A program made the position numbers and the translations under genes. Positions 1 through 14,400 of a stretch of DNA of 64,000 nt are shown here, piece by piece. Origin of the DNA: Corbicula japonica (taxonomy: Eukaryota > Mollusca > Bivalvia > Venerida > Cyrenidae); contig JAZAYU010000001.1 in assembly GCA_038501625.1 (NCBI GenBank), positions 9,165,374-9,229,373 on the forward strand, in the 5' to 3' direction. The notes below the pieces were generated by a model, which saw only the letters and a program-made list of their open reading frames with translations, ran no database searches and had not been told where the DNA came from. Each line of letters opens with the position of its first letter. The stretch's first letter is position 1.

Positions 1-2160
1 TTTCTTCTTCAACTTGTGTGTAAAGGAATCAGCACTTCTGTACGGACAGATTTAAAACCAGCAAAAAAGCTTCCTCTGAATATCTTAAGATGTTAAAAGT
101 CAGACAGTTGTCAAGATGGACTTCATATCTAAATCTACTATGGCATAGGTGTATATAATAATGGCAATTACCAAGTGAATGAATATAACATGCTGAAAAA
201 ACAACAACACAATAACATATTTTTGATTAGATACACAGAAACAGTTTTTACTTATTTATACACAGGTATGTATATGTAACATGTGCATCACTCAACGAAG
301 AGTGAAATCCGTACAACAGAATAAATGATGAGCAAATCCATTTTTGTGATTCCATTTTACAAAAAAAAAGAGCTAATGGAAATACAAGGAAAAACAAAAC
401 AAAACACTATTATTATTGGTCAACATTCTAATACAGAGATGAAATGTAAAGCCTTTTTTAACTATGAACACTTAAATAAAAGAAGAAAAATTAATAATCC
501 ATAAGGCACAGCAAAAAAGGTCATGTTATAACGAAACTGAGTATATATGACTAGACAAATAAGCAAGGGTCGCATATTAACCAGTGACAGGCCTACCATT
601 TGTAATGGCAAACATTTAATTTAAGTTGTAACAAATTGTTATGTTCTGTAAACATTTCCATTTAAATGAAATTATTTTTTAATACTTGCATAGAAACTAG
701 TTCAAAATCCAATAAAGTAGGCAAAGATTGTTTGTATTAATGTCAAACAATTTGAAGGCCTATGACTGTTGTAAGCTGTAAATACTACCACAGGCTAAAT
801 AATTAAAACATAAGCTGTAAAATCATCAACAATATAAACAATGCTACCCTTCTCCAATTTTAAACTGTTTTCAGCAGTTCAAAAATATATTTGTATTATA
901 CTAGTCTTGTTAAAGTGCAAAATACAAAGTAATAATATAAAATAATTATAATATAAATTTGTAAATCATTGCATCTGAAGGTGAGATTACAATTAAAAAA
1001 TAAATTATCTTTGCTTAAAGCTATTCTATTTAGACCTACCAAATCAGAAGGGTCATTTTTTGAGATGTCCATATACATCCAACTCTAAAGATGCAGTCTG
1101 ACTAAAACTTAAAAACTGTTTGAAATTTCCTACCCACTTTTTTCTGGACTGGAACTTTAAATTAAAATAAGCCTAGGGAAGAACCAAAAAAAAATGCTAA
1201 TAACAAAAAAAAAATTTAAACCTCCAACCAGTAATAGATTTAAATAGAACAGCCGTTGCACTCAAAAATCAATTAATACTTTTTTTTAAATTTATCATCT
1301 TTGCTTACGTTAAAAAACTTCCAGCGATTACCAGGCATTCAAGCTATAGTGTAAACATGATCCAGATAGTTTGGACCTTCCCAAGACTAAGATCTTAATA
1401 AGTATTTCAAATGAGCTGTTAACAATGGCTTATACTGCCTGTCTCAAGTTACTGAATTTCTATGTATTGAAAATAATTTTTTTTACATTTCTTTGTTTTA
1501 TGAACAAAAACTAGCTTTATGCTAATTTGCTGGGCATCACTGGTAAATCAAACTTACCTAAAGCCAGTGCTTAAATACGACAAACTCGATGTTTTACTTT
1601 TAAATTTGGAGAACATTACAAGCACATGTAAGCATGATATATTTATTAGAATCTACATAAAATTAAACACTATGTATACAACTATATACTGATTTTGAAA
1701 ACTTTGGATACAAAATAACCGGATATCTGCATATGTATGTCACAATTTCAATTAATAAAAAAAAAGAAATCAAGCCCAATTTTTTCTGAAGATAGACCAT
1801 TGCAGCAGCAAAAATCACTGCAGCAAAGTTTCAGTACTATCTTCATTCTGTTTTTTAAACAACAAAAAAATATAAACATTTTTTAACAATCCAAACTGAT
1901 GCTAGCAAGTTAGTGGCCAATCACAGCAAAATAAAATCTCTCACTCTATTCTTATCAACATCTTACTAACAACTTTCACACATTCTTTTGGTCAAAAATA
2001 AAGATAACAATAGCGCCCCTTTTAGGAATTAACTGAAAATAAAATGTTAATTCAAAGTAGTCATTCAACAATATGATGCTCAATATTTATCTACTTTATA
2101 TGAGCACTTTGACAATCCCTTAACCAAATAAGCAAATGCTCCTCCCGATAAGCTATTGTT
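1..2160 (-). other. Probable 3' UTR and downstream flank of the TRIM-NHL gene
   Basis: AT-rich, no supported reading frame on either strand and no array or TIR element recognised. It directly follows the TAA in the sense of the gene. A minus-strand AATAAA (TTTATT at 1642-1647) is one candidate polyadenylation signal, giving a 3' UTR of roughly 0.5 kb; a longer 3' UTR is equally possible. Confidence 0.5.
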
Positions 2161-2469
2161 TTAACTTATGTAAAGGGTATTCAGAACCAGCACATGGTGG
2201 TTGTTCTTCGCCAGAGTGACAACGTAACCTTCTGAAGTGATTTTCAGACCGCAACATCGGCTCACCTTCACATATGGACACTCAAACTCTCCAATGAGAG
2301 ACCCATCCCGTTGGAATACGGCCACATGGAATCTGTTCCCATGGCTGTCACCTACCAGCACATCACCTGCATCACTGATGTCAATACCATTTGGGTAGTT
2401 GGTTATGTTCTCACAGCCAATACGACGCTGGAAGTGACCCTCTTCATTGAAGACCACCACACAATGCCC
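2161..2469 (-). CDS. TRIM-NHL exon 12: last NHL repeats and stop
   Basis: 309 nt including TAA at 2163-2161; acceptor CGTTATCAG. Residues 805-906, two NHL blades: [20 protein letters not shown] and a terminal [17 protein letters not shown]. This segment is very conserved in its family by my reading, which supports a functional gene. The protein ends directly after the last beta strand, as in other TRIM-NHL proteins. Confidence 0.95.
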   Translation of the reverse strand, partial: GHCVVVFNEEGHFQRRIGCENITNYPNGIDISDAGDVLVGDSHGNRFHVAVFQRDGSLIGEFECPYVKVSRCCGLKITSEGYVVTLAKNNHHVLVLNTLYIS

Positions 2470-5400
2470 CTGATAACGAATAAGTAGCTATTTCAACATC
2501 AGCAACAGTCTTCCATCAATAAACAATATTTAACATATAATTGAGCAATTCAATAGGATGTGAAATTCTAGATTGGGTGAACATGACCAAAGTTTCAAGA
2601 AATTCCTTTAAGGGATTTACAAGTTATGGAGCATACATGAAATGCAAGGCTGAATCCTTTATAACCAATGGTGACCTCAAGTGGGCCAGGTTCTGCATGT
2701 TGTCATGATGGAGTGAACATTTGACCAAAGTTTTATGCAAGTCCTTCCAAGGATTTAGAAGTTATTGAGCAGACACAAAATCTAGACACAGGCACACACA
2801 CAAACTTGCACACAGACAGATGGATGCATGAAGGCCATTCCTATATTCCCCTTTTCCTTAAATGTGACTGGTTACAGAGCTGAAAAACATTGCAAGCAGC
2901 ACGGAAGTCAGAATCTGACCCTTATAACTAAACAATTGCAGTAAATTGTGCTCACCTTAAAGTCGCAAACAAAATACTCTTTGCCACTGATGGCAATGTC
3001 CGAGGGCTCCCTCATATAGTCACTGCAATCAAACCACTTGATCAGCTCTCCGCTTTCAGCAATCACAAACACTGTTGGCGACACACTGTCAACAGCCACA
3101 ATATTGCCTAAAATATTATTTATAATTTCTTTAACTATTCACCAAATCATTCAATATCCAGCTTGCACCCATTCAACCAAGGTACTATAAAATGAAAATC
3201 AACATCTTCCTCTATTAGTCTTTTATTCTAATCAAAAGGATGAAATTCTTTTCCGTCACAGGATGACTGCTATCTGAATTGAATAGACACCTTACCTTAC
3301 ATTATTAGTTAGGTACTAACTACTTTTTATGGACAAGGGGCATCATGGTTTTCAGTTTTAACAGCATTGTAGAGGTACATAAAATTTGTCTTTTTCAATT
3401 TTCTACATTACTACCTGTAAGGGTACAACTTTTCATTATTCTTTTTAATAATAGTTACTTTAATCCTGGAGAAATCCTGATATCCACAGACTTATTCTGA
3501 CATTTAAAGAAAACATGGTACAAGTCTGCTAATCTGATTGGATGGTTTCAGTTTTGCTCCCTATATAAGTGGAGCATGGAAACAAAATAGCACTTCGGTC
3601 TTACATGACATCGTCATTACAGTTGGTAACCTTAAAAGTCTTTACAAAGCAGGTTATTTTAAAAGTGAAATCTTTCCTTCAGTCTTACCATGGTTGCCTA
3701 AAATATGTGTACTGTGATCAAGTAAATACCTTTGAGCTTAGATATTTTTCAAATGTCACTGAATTTAAGTTATGAGTGTTAAATTTGATGGTTGTTTGAT
3801 GCCTTTCCTTGACCATTATTACATACCCATAATAATTATAATTTAATAAAATTGGATCTTCACTTTCAAAAGTTGTTGTCTGAAATGGACTTTTGTCATA
3901 AACTGATATATTTATAGACTAGGTAAACACTTGAATTTTTCAATGGTTTTGTAGCTCTTCAACTATGTTTAACAGTGCACCTGTATAGTTGTGCTGCCTA
4001 TTCTTTACTAGATTTGAAAAACACCGATTCACAGGTCATATTCTTCTAGAACATCGGTCTAGGGATATTTACCAAACCAGAGACCTGAACCACTTGTCCG
4101 ACATAAAGGGCTGTTGCATGTTTTATCAAATCATAATTATACAACAGGTTTTAGAATTTTAGAAATGCCAGTCCTTTGATCAACAATCTCCCAGTCCTTT
4201 GATCAACAATCTCTCAATCAGGTTATCTTTACCTCTTCACTGTCTTACAGAACAGGTCTGTGAAATATCATCATATTAAGAGTTTGTTGACAAGTTATAC
4301 AAAATTTTTAATTGTTTTCACTACAGATAGCAATAATACCTTGTGATGTTATTGCCAATCCAGCCACTATATCGATGTAACGAATAGCAATCTTCTTAAC
4401 AAAGTGTCCGTTCTTTGTGAAGATCTGCATTCTGGATCTCTCGTTGCCCCTGTCACACACAATGAACTTCCCAGAACTTCTCATCACTGCTACCTTCCTT
4501 GGATACCAAAGCTGGCCCTCCTCACGACCTGTTAACAATTTGTTTCTAGAGTTATCAGTAATCTCAAAACCTTCTAGCTAGAAAATATCCATCACCTACT
4601 ACTCCTTTTAATCCTTTACCAGCTGAACTAATGTTGTGGACTTGCCATTCTATCAATTTGAACAAGTCCATGTATTGACTGTTCGTAAGTGTTTTACAGA
4701 AATTCATAAACTTAATTTATCAACTGAAGTGTAGACCCACCCTGATCACTATGCATGGATGTGATGGCTGACCTTACACTGGTTATGAATGTAACAAATG
4801 CTGCACAAGGCACTTATGGGTTAAATTCTAGAACATTATACAGCAGATTCGCCACAATCTGATATTCATTAAAAATTATATAACTAAGATAAGATAGCCC
4901 TGTTTAAGTATGAATTTCAGCCCAACAAGGGCAACTACCAATCTTAGAAATAAAATGTTCATTCTCAGAATAAATCACTACCACACTGCCATTCAAAACA
5001 GCTCTGTGAATTTATCATATAAAAAACTAAATTTAATAATAAAGGCAAGATTTTTACCTCTCAACTTGAGAACACGATCAATACCTCAAGTATTTAGAAT
5101 GACATCAGTTTTTTTTATTAATAAAAATTGGAAAAATCAAATTACTAAAATGTAATAAATCCAGACAAACCATTATGTTTAACAATAAGGGGCCTAAGGC
5201 TTTAAAATATAAACTTGGTCTTAAGATTTTGGTTTCAACCAAATCCTGTTTTCATATTAAGGGACGGCAAAGTTAAGCAAAGTTTATACAATGGACAGAC
5301 ACAGCAATCTCTGTGAATCACCTTTTCTTAAACAGTGCAAAACAAAAATGAATGGTTGTGTTTTACCAAAATTTGGGAAAAGTAATACTGTTTCAACTGG

Positions 5401-8400
5401 GAATACAGTCCATTAATCATCAGTTTTAAAATAGCCCAAACTGCAACATTGTCATCAATGTTTGTATTCAGAATCAATCACTTTAGTCACTACCGCACTG
5501 GCTGTCGGAACAATAATGTTTTCACTTACTTAATCTAGTTAAATCAATAAAATTTCTTCTGCAATAAAATATTTAGTTCATTTTCAGAATAAATCACTAC
5601 CTCACTGCCATTCAGAACAGGTCTGTGAATTTATCATCATTAATGAACCAAGCACAATCATAGAAGAACTTTTTAAATGTATCATTACAAATAAATTACT
5701 TCATTTTCAGAATAAATCACTACCTCACTGTCATTCAGAACAGGTCTGTGAATTTTTCATCATTAACGAACGAAGCACAATCACAAAAGAACTTTTTTAA
5801 TTTATCATTACAAATAAACAACCTATTTTCAGAATAAATCACTACCTCACCGTCAATCAGAACAGGTCTGTGAATTTATCATCTTTAATGAACCAAGCAC
5901 AATCATAGAAGAACTTTTTAAATGTATCAGTACAAATAAATTACTTCATTTTCAGAATAAATCACTACCTCACTGCCATTCAGAACAGGTCAGTGAATTT
6001 ATCATCTTTAATGAACCAAGCACAATCATAGAAGAACTTTTTAAATGTATCAGTACAAACAAGAGCTATCACTGAAGGTGATTAATACCCCCGCAATATG
6101 GCTTTGTCAGAGTATACAGAAATAATGTTCGCATCTTTTTAAAATGCGACACAAATTGTGCATGTATGTCATCTATATATAAAAATCTAAGTATTCGGTG
6201 AACAGAAAGTAGGTGAGCAAGGAGCATTAAATCGCTTTACACCATATAGGAATATATGAAAAAGCAATAAGCAAAATATCAGGCTGCTGCATGTTTCAGT
6301 TGCTAAGAAAACTACAACGGAAATTGTGCATGTATGTGAAGAATGTGCACAAATGTAAGTATTCGGTAAACAGGAAGTCGATGAGCAAGGAGCATAAAAT
6401 CGCTTTACACCATATGGGACTATAGAATAAAGCATTATGCAAAATATCAGGCTGCTGCATGTTATAGTTGCTTAGAAAACTGCGACGGAAATTGTGCATG
6501 TATGTAAAGTATGTGCACAAATCTAAGTATTCGGTAAACAGGAAGTAGATGAGCAAGGAGCATTATATCGCTTTACACCATATGGGACCAATAAGCAAAA
6601 TATCAGGCTGCTGCATGTTTCAGTTGCTTAGAAAACTACAACGGAAACTGTGCATGTATGTCAACTATGTGCACAAATCTAAGAATTCGTTAAACAGAAA
6701 GTAGGTGAGCAAGGAGCATTAAATCGCTTTACACCATATGGGACTATAGGATAAAGCATTATGCAAAATATCAGGCTGCTGAATGTTATAGTTGCTTAGA
6801 AAACTGCGACGGAAATTGTGCATGTATGTCAACTATGTGCACAAATCTAAGTATTAGGTAAACAGGAAGTAGATGAGCAAGGAGCATAAAATCGCTTTAC
6901 ACCATTAGGAACTATAGGATAAAGCATTATGCAAAATATCAGGCTGCTGCATGTTATAGTTGCTTAGAAAACTGCGACGGAAATTGTGCATGTATGTCAA
7001 CTATGTGTAAAAATCTAAGTATTCGTCGAACAGGAAGTAGGTGAGCAAGGAGCATAAAATCGCTTTACACCATATGGGACTATAGGATAAAGCATTATGC
7101 ATAATATCAGGCTGCTGAATGTTATAGTTGCTTAGAAAACTGTGACGGAAAATTAACATGCCCTTTGGTTGATGTAATGCACCTTTATAGTAACAAAACC
7201 TAAAATATTCGGCAAACAGGAAGTAGATGAGCAAGGAGCATGAAATTGCTTTACACCATATGGGACTATAGGATAAAGCAATATGCATAATATCAGGCTG
7301 CTGCATGTTATAGTTGCTTAGAAAACTGCGACGGAAAATTAACATGCCTTTTGGTTGATGTAATGCACCTTCATAGTAACAAAATCTAAAAATATGCGGC
7401 AAACAGGAAGTAGATGAGCAAGGAGCATGAAATTGCTTTACACCGCATGGGACTATAGGATAAAGCAATATGCAAAATACCAGGCTGCTACATGTTATAG
7501 TTGCTGAGAAAACTGCGACGGAAATTTTGTAACGGACGGACGCACGCACGCACGGACATGGGTAAAACAGTATACCCCCCTCTTCTTCGAAGCGGGGGTA
7601 TAATAAATTACTTCATTTTCAGAATAAATCACTACCTCACTGTCATTCAGAACAGGTCTGTGAATTTTTCATCATTAACGAACGAAGCACAATCACAAAA
7701 GAACTTTTTTAATTTATCATTACCAATAAACAACCTATTTTCAGAATAAATCACTACCTCACCGTCAATCAGAACAGGTCTGTGAATTTATCATCTTTAA
7801 TGAACCAAGCACAATCATAGAAGAACTTTTTAAATGTATCAGTACAAATAAATTACTTCATTTTCAGAATAAATCACTACCTCACTGCCATTCAGAACAG
7901 GTCTGTGAATTTATCATCTTTAATGAACCAAGCACAATCATAGAAGAACTTTTTAAATGTATCAGTACAAATAAATTACTTCATTTTCAGAATAAATCAC
8001 TACCTCACTGTCATTCAGAACAGGTCTGTGAATTTTTCATCATAAATGAACCAAGCACAATCATAGAAGAACTTTTAAAAGTACTGCGCCTTTCGCCATT
8101 GCTTTGCCAGACATAAAAGAAAAATATAACAAGAGCTGTCACTTGAAATTGACATATGCCCCCGAAATGCAGCTTTGAAATCGAATAGGTATACATATGT
8201 AATAAATAAACATATGTAATGAAAAATATGCTTGTGGAAGACAAAGCATACTGCATGCATATAATGTGAAAGATGAAAGGATCATATGTTTTAAGTCTGT
8301 AGTAAATATATAGTCAAATAAAGTTAAATATGACATTTTTCTTTAGAAAATTCGAAGATTATTGGGGAAATTATCCTGGAAAATGATTATTAGAGTTATG

Positions 8401-11400
8401 AACCTTACTACATGTGATGTGGGTAATATGAACCAGAGGGCCATGATGGCCCTTTATCACTCACCAGAGTACAACAAAGTTGTGTTGTACAAGACCCAAC
8501 GTCTCCATATGGTGAACATTTACACCAAGTTATTTTAAAATCCAATAAGAAACAACAAATCTACAGCTTGGAAAAGAAAATGCTATTTTTCGTAACAGTG
8601 ACCTTGACCTTTGACCTACCGGCATGGGTATTGTAAGCAACACATGCCTTTGTCATGGTGAACATTTATGTAAAGTTATTTTGAAATCACTTCATTCATT
8701 AGGAATTAACAGCCCAGACAAGAAAATGTTATTTTTTGTAAAGGTGACCTTGACCTTGGACCAACAGGCATGGGTACTGTACGCGAAAGTACACCTTGTC
8801 ATGGTAAACATTTGAGCCAAGTTATTTTAAAATCCAATGAGAAATAACAAATTTACAGCCTGGACAAGATTTTTCTATTTATAGTAACAGTGACCTAGTT
8901 TTTGACCCCAGGTGACCCATATTCAAACTCGTCCAATTAATAACTGGGACATACGTCCTGACCAAGTTTCTTTACAATCTGATAATCAGAGTAAAGTGTG
9001 ACCACTATAGTGTAAACAAGAAAATTCTATTTTTAGTAACAGTGACCTAGTTTTTGAACCCAGATGACCTATATTCGAACTTGTCTGAGAAATCATTGGG
9101 ACAAACATCCTGACCAAGTTTCATGACAATCGGAGCAAAAATGTGACCTCTAGAGTGTTAACAAGAAAATTGTATTTTTAGTAACAGTGACCTAGTTTTT
9201 GGAGCCAGACGACCCATATTCAAAATTGTCCCAGAAATCATAGGGACAAACATCCTGACCAAGTGTCATGACAATCAGAACAAAAATGTGACCGCTAGAG
9301 TGTTAACAAGAAAATTCTATTTTTAGTAACAGTGACCTAGTTTTTGGACCCAGATGATCCATATTCAAACTCATCCTAGAAATCATTGGGACAAACATCC
9401 TGATCAAGTTTCATGATAACTGGAGCAAAAATGTGACTGCTACAGTGTTAACAAGAAAATTCTATTTATAGTAACAGTGACCTAGTTTTTGGACCCAGAT
9501 GACCCATATTCAAACTCAGCCTAGAAATAATTGGGACAAATATCCTGACCAAGTTTCATGATAATTGGAGCAAAAATGTGACTGCTAGAGTGTTAACAAG
9601 AAAATTCTATTTATAGTAACAGTGACCTAGTTTTTGGACCCAGATGACCCTTAGTCGAACTCGTCCTAGAATTCATTGGGACAAACATCCTGACCAAGTT
9701 TCATGACAATCGGAGCAAAAATGTGACCGCTAGAGTGTTAACAAGAAAATTCTATTTTAAGTAACAGTGACCTAGTATTTGGACGTAGATGACCCGTATT
9801 CGAATTCTTCTGACAAATCATTTGGACAAACATCCTGACCAAGTTTCATGACAATCAGAACAAAAATGTGACCGCTAGAGTGTTAACAAGAAAATTCTAT
9901 TTTTAGTAACAGTGACCTAGTTTTTGGACCCTGGTGACCCATATTGGAACTCGTCCGAGAAATCATTGGGACAAACATCCTGACCAAATTTCATGACAAT
10001 CGGACAAAAAATGTAACCTCTACTGCGTTAACAAAATTTACCTTAGGGTTAGGGTTTAGGGTTAGGTAAAAAGGCCCATAACTCAGCCAAAAATAATCCG
10101 ATCAGAAATTCCTTTGGATATGCACAATAAGTCTTTGTGACAAACACTCCTGTGAAGTTTCAATGAAATCCCTCAAGCGGTTTCAGTTTACGTTAGGGTT
10201 AGGGTTTAGGGTTAGGGTTTAGGGTTAGGGTTAGGTAAAAAGGTCCATAACTCCGCCAAAAATAATCCGATCAGAAATTCCTTCGGATATGCACATCTAC
10301 ACTTGGTGACAAACATTCCTGTGAAGTTTCAATGAAATCCCTCAAGCGGTTTGGGAGAAGAAGCGAGGACAAGATTTTGCTTAAAAGGGCCATAACTCAG
10401 CCAAAAATAATCCGAGCAGAAATTCCTTACGATATGCACAACTAGGCTTGGTGACAAACATTCCTGTGAAGTTTCAAAGAAATCCCTCAAGCGGTTTATG
10501 AGGAGAAGCGAGGACAAGATTATTTCGGACAGACGGAAAAACGGACGGACGGACAGTGCGATTACTATATGCCTCCCTTCGGGGGCATAAAAATCTCTCA
10601 AAACGGCACAATGCAGTTCCATCAAACTTTGCACAAACCAGATATTAATATATGTTAGATTTACATACACTAGTGAATAGTGGATTAATGAACTACCTGA
10701 GCACAAAATGAATGTTATCAATACAAACTAGAATAATCACTGAAAGTGATTAAATACCCCCACGTGTGCTTGATACTTGAACTGGGAATGCTTCGAATCA
10801 ATGGCATAATGTGCCCCACCTTCAATCTAAAGTGTCGTCTTCACAGTAGCCACATATACAGCAAGTTTCATCACAATATCTCATTCCTTCTAAATTTATT
10901 GAGCATAAATGGTTTGAATATGTTAGTAACAGTGACCTTTACTTAACTTTTATCAAACAACTGTGTGCCAAAAAATTGTTTATGTATGTTTATATATATG
11001 AAGCTTTTTATGAGAAATCGTCCAGAAACCATTTTTTTCTATTTTTAGTAACAGTGAACAGTGACCTTGACCCCATCAGGCCCAATTTCAATACCAAGTT
11101 TCCTCTTTACAGACACTACCTATATAGCAATTTTCATCACAATATCTCATTTCGAACCAAAGTTATTGAGCATATATAGTTTTTTTTCTATTTTTAATAA
11201 CAGTGACTTTGACCCCACAAGCCTTACTCTGAATCCCAACAGTCATCTTCACAAAAACCACCAATACACCAAATTTCATTTAAGAATCTCATTCCAAGCT
11301 ATAGTTACTGAGTGGAAATGAAGTTTTGAAGTTTACATAACAGTGACCTTGACCTTGAACCCACAGGCCCCAAAGTCAAACCTAACCTGTATCTTGTTAT

Positions 11401-14400
11401 GTTACATCTGTGTCCCAAAAAATATTTAAATCTATTAAGTATTTCATGAGTTATCGTCCAGAAACAATTTTTCTATTTTAAGAAACAGTGACCTTGACAT
11501 TGACCCCACAGGCCCCAAAGTCGAACTTGACCTGTATCTTCTGATGTTACATCTATTTACCAAAAAAGGATTTAATCTGTGAAGTGTTTCACGAGTTATC
11601 ATCCGGAAACCATTTTTCTATTTTTAGTAATACTGACCTTGACATTGACCCCACCAGCCCCAAATTCGAACTTGACCTGTATCTTGTGATGTTACACCTG
11701 TGTACCAAAATTTTTTAAAATAGTTGATACCTTTCAGGAGTTATCGTCCGGAAAGCATTTTTCTATTTTTAGTAACAGTGACCTCGACACTGACCCCACC
11801 AGCCCCAAAATCGAACTTGACCTGTATCTTATGACGATATACCCATGTACCAAAAATTATTTAATTCTGTCAAGCCTTTCATAAGTTATCATCCGGAAAC
11901 GAAGAATCCGACCGACCGACAGACAAGCTCACTCCTATATACCCCCTCAAACTTGCACAGTAAATTATTAGATATTGATGTTTGGACATCTGACCACCAC
12001 TGACCAAGTGACCCAACAACATGTTCACCTATTCAAAAGAAGCCAATCATCCTGTTAAGTTTGAAGACTCTGTATCAAAGGGTTTTAAAAAACTAAAACT
12101 GTTTTAATATTAAGGCCCTGTTACCATGACCTCTGACCCAGTGATTTAAAAACAGTAAGGGTCATCTACTCAATAGTCCAATCATTCCGTAGAGTTTGAA
12201 GACTTGGTCAATGGTTTTCAAAACTTTTAGTGAAACCAATTTGAAATTTAAAGCCCCTATCAACTTGTTCTTTGACTGAGTAGCCCAAAAAAATAGGGGT
12301 TTGAAGACTCTGGGATAAAGGGTTCTTAAGTTACAAAGTGGATATAGATTCTACCTTTATGAGGCCTTCAATACTGAACTCTGACCCAGCGATCTAGTGC
12401 TGAGGATATCTAAGTACTCGGATATCGACAAATCCTATCAGAAAATCAGGTACTAATATTCCCCAATGCAAAGATCGTTGAATTGTAATCTTTTATTTAA
12501 ACATTCAAACTGGGTAATTCTTTGCAAAATGTAAACGAAAAATGATCTGCAGTGATTTTTAACAATGTTTTGTGAAGAGTTAAACTGGAAGTTAAAAAAA
12601 TGTCATTTTTGTAGAGCTGGCTATAGTGCTGTTTTGATGACTATTTAAATTGTGCCTTAATTTCTAAACATTATAGTTATTTTTATCATAAGACTCTTTA
12701 GTTATTATAACAAATGATTTGTGGCTCAAACTGTGAAACTTTGGTCCTGAATCGTGGATCGGATCGCCACTAGCCAGATGATCCGCAGCCCTACAGTGAT
12801 CCATAAAACAATAGTAGTCATCCATTTAAGGAGTCCAATAATCCTGTGAAGTTTGAAAACTCGGGGTCTGGGGGAATTTAAGAAATTAGTCAAAAAATTC
12901 TACCATTTTCAAAACCAACAATTGTACCATGTTAGAGCATGCTGTCGGTAGGTGCCCACACCAATAGTTGATAAATCAGTAACAAGCACATTTCATGCTT
13001 TCGATTTGCCTAATTAAAAGTCTTGACTGTGATGAAAATTTTATATGGGACCATTTGCATTTGCCTGGTTGTTATTAAAAGCTGGCCAAATTTATCGTAA
13101 TCGCTTGTTAACTGGATTACTAAAGACAACTCCTTCAAGAACAATCAGGACATGTACACCTAAATGTTGTACGGTTAATCATTAAGTGCTGAAACTTGAC
13201 TGAATGAATTACTATACCTGGTATGCCAAACTGGTACTTGAATTCTCCAGTTTTCTCAAACACCTGAACGCGGTGATTGTTGGTATCTGCCACAATAATG
13301 TCTTCTTCAGAGCCCAAACAGAAGCCATGAGGAGAGTTGAACTGTCCTTTGCCTGGACCAAGCTGTCCAAACTTGCACCTGAGCATAAAAAGGTTTCTCT
13401 TTGCAACATACACTAGTATGGTTTATAGAAAAATTAGACCAAACTAAAAATCAATTATAAGCAATTTCCTAAAAATCAGTGAACACATTTGACATTATCA
13501 CAGCTATGTTGTCATATTAGTCATAAGCAATATAATTTGAAAGTTTGATGAAGAATTATTAAGAAATGGCAGTTTTCGCCAACGTCAAGTGTTTGTGACA
13601 AAATTGGTAATTTATAACTAAACTATCTTTTTTCCGATACTTGATGCTATAATATTAACAAGACACTGTATTCAGAAAACAGAAAACTTACAACACAGCA
13701 ACAGAATACTGTACATGGTTCATGGCTAGGTGGCAAAGATCGGATATGTAGCCACTTGCTTATTTTAAATTAAACACCTTCAACCACATTGTTATCAGGA
13801 TAGCAAAATGTATTCTATTTATTAAAACTTTCAGCTTGCTCAATTTTATGTCAAAATCTGGGTTATTTAACATTTTACACTAAAACAAACCTGCGTAAAT
13901 TGTGTTCAATACCCACCTAATCTGCATAGCACTCATTTTATTGGCTCTCCTCACTGGGGGTCCAGTAGACAAAATTCCACTCTGATTTGAGCCCACTGTG
14001 TTCATAGAGCTACCACTGTCACTCACTAAAACCAAAATAAAATCTCAATGAATATTAGTCAATTTAAAACTTGCAACACTTAGGCAACATACCGGTAGAT
14101 CATGGGAAAAGGGACAGAATGAAATTCTGAAATAAATGGTGCTTGTTACACTTTACATTAAAATTCATTCAACAGTGGTTTTAAAATACTAGAGAAACTG
14201 CGTGAGAGCACCCTTAAGCAACTTCCTTGTGTTCAAAATTGATAACCAATAAATATCTTATAGCAGTTGTCTCACCCTAGTCTTAACTATAAGTGATCAG
14301 TTTTCTTTTTCATGGCACTAAATTAAATGAATACAAATTATTATTCAGAAAATCCACAATTCCACAAAACAAGGTTTTCATGCTAAGTATTAACCCTTTC

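Larger units (their letters stand above)
8129..10592 (+). mobile_element. Composite block of hairpin-ended, tandem-core elements
   Basis: A 5' end of the GCCCCC family sits at 8129 (AACAAGAGCTGTCACTTGAA then ATATGCCCCCG) and a second 5' end of the GCTCACC type at about 8436 (AGAGGGCCATGATGGCCCT, then TCACTCACC). Three core arrays follow: about 8590-8890 (GTGACCTTGACC units), 8870-10030 (8 units of about 147 bp with GTGACCTAGTTTTTGGACCC) and 10060-10510 (3 units with CCATAACTC-GCCAAAAATAATCCGA). The block ends at an ACGGACGGACGGACAG tract and a hairpin CTCCCTTCGGGGG then CATAAAAA at 10567-10591. Probably two elements, one lacking its own 3' end. Confidence 0.7.

Noticed and set aside
7001..7549. 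182-residue open frame, minus strand, and similar frames at 6187-6556
   Set aside because: Repetitive translation of the 168-bp core of the 6060-7603 element.
10021..10240. Chromosome end
   Set aside because: The TTAGGG tracts are short, mixed with TTTAGGG and flanked on both sides by intronic repeats of one gene.
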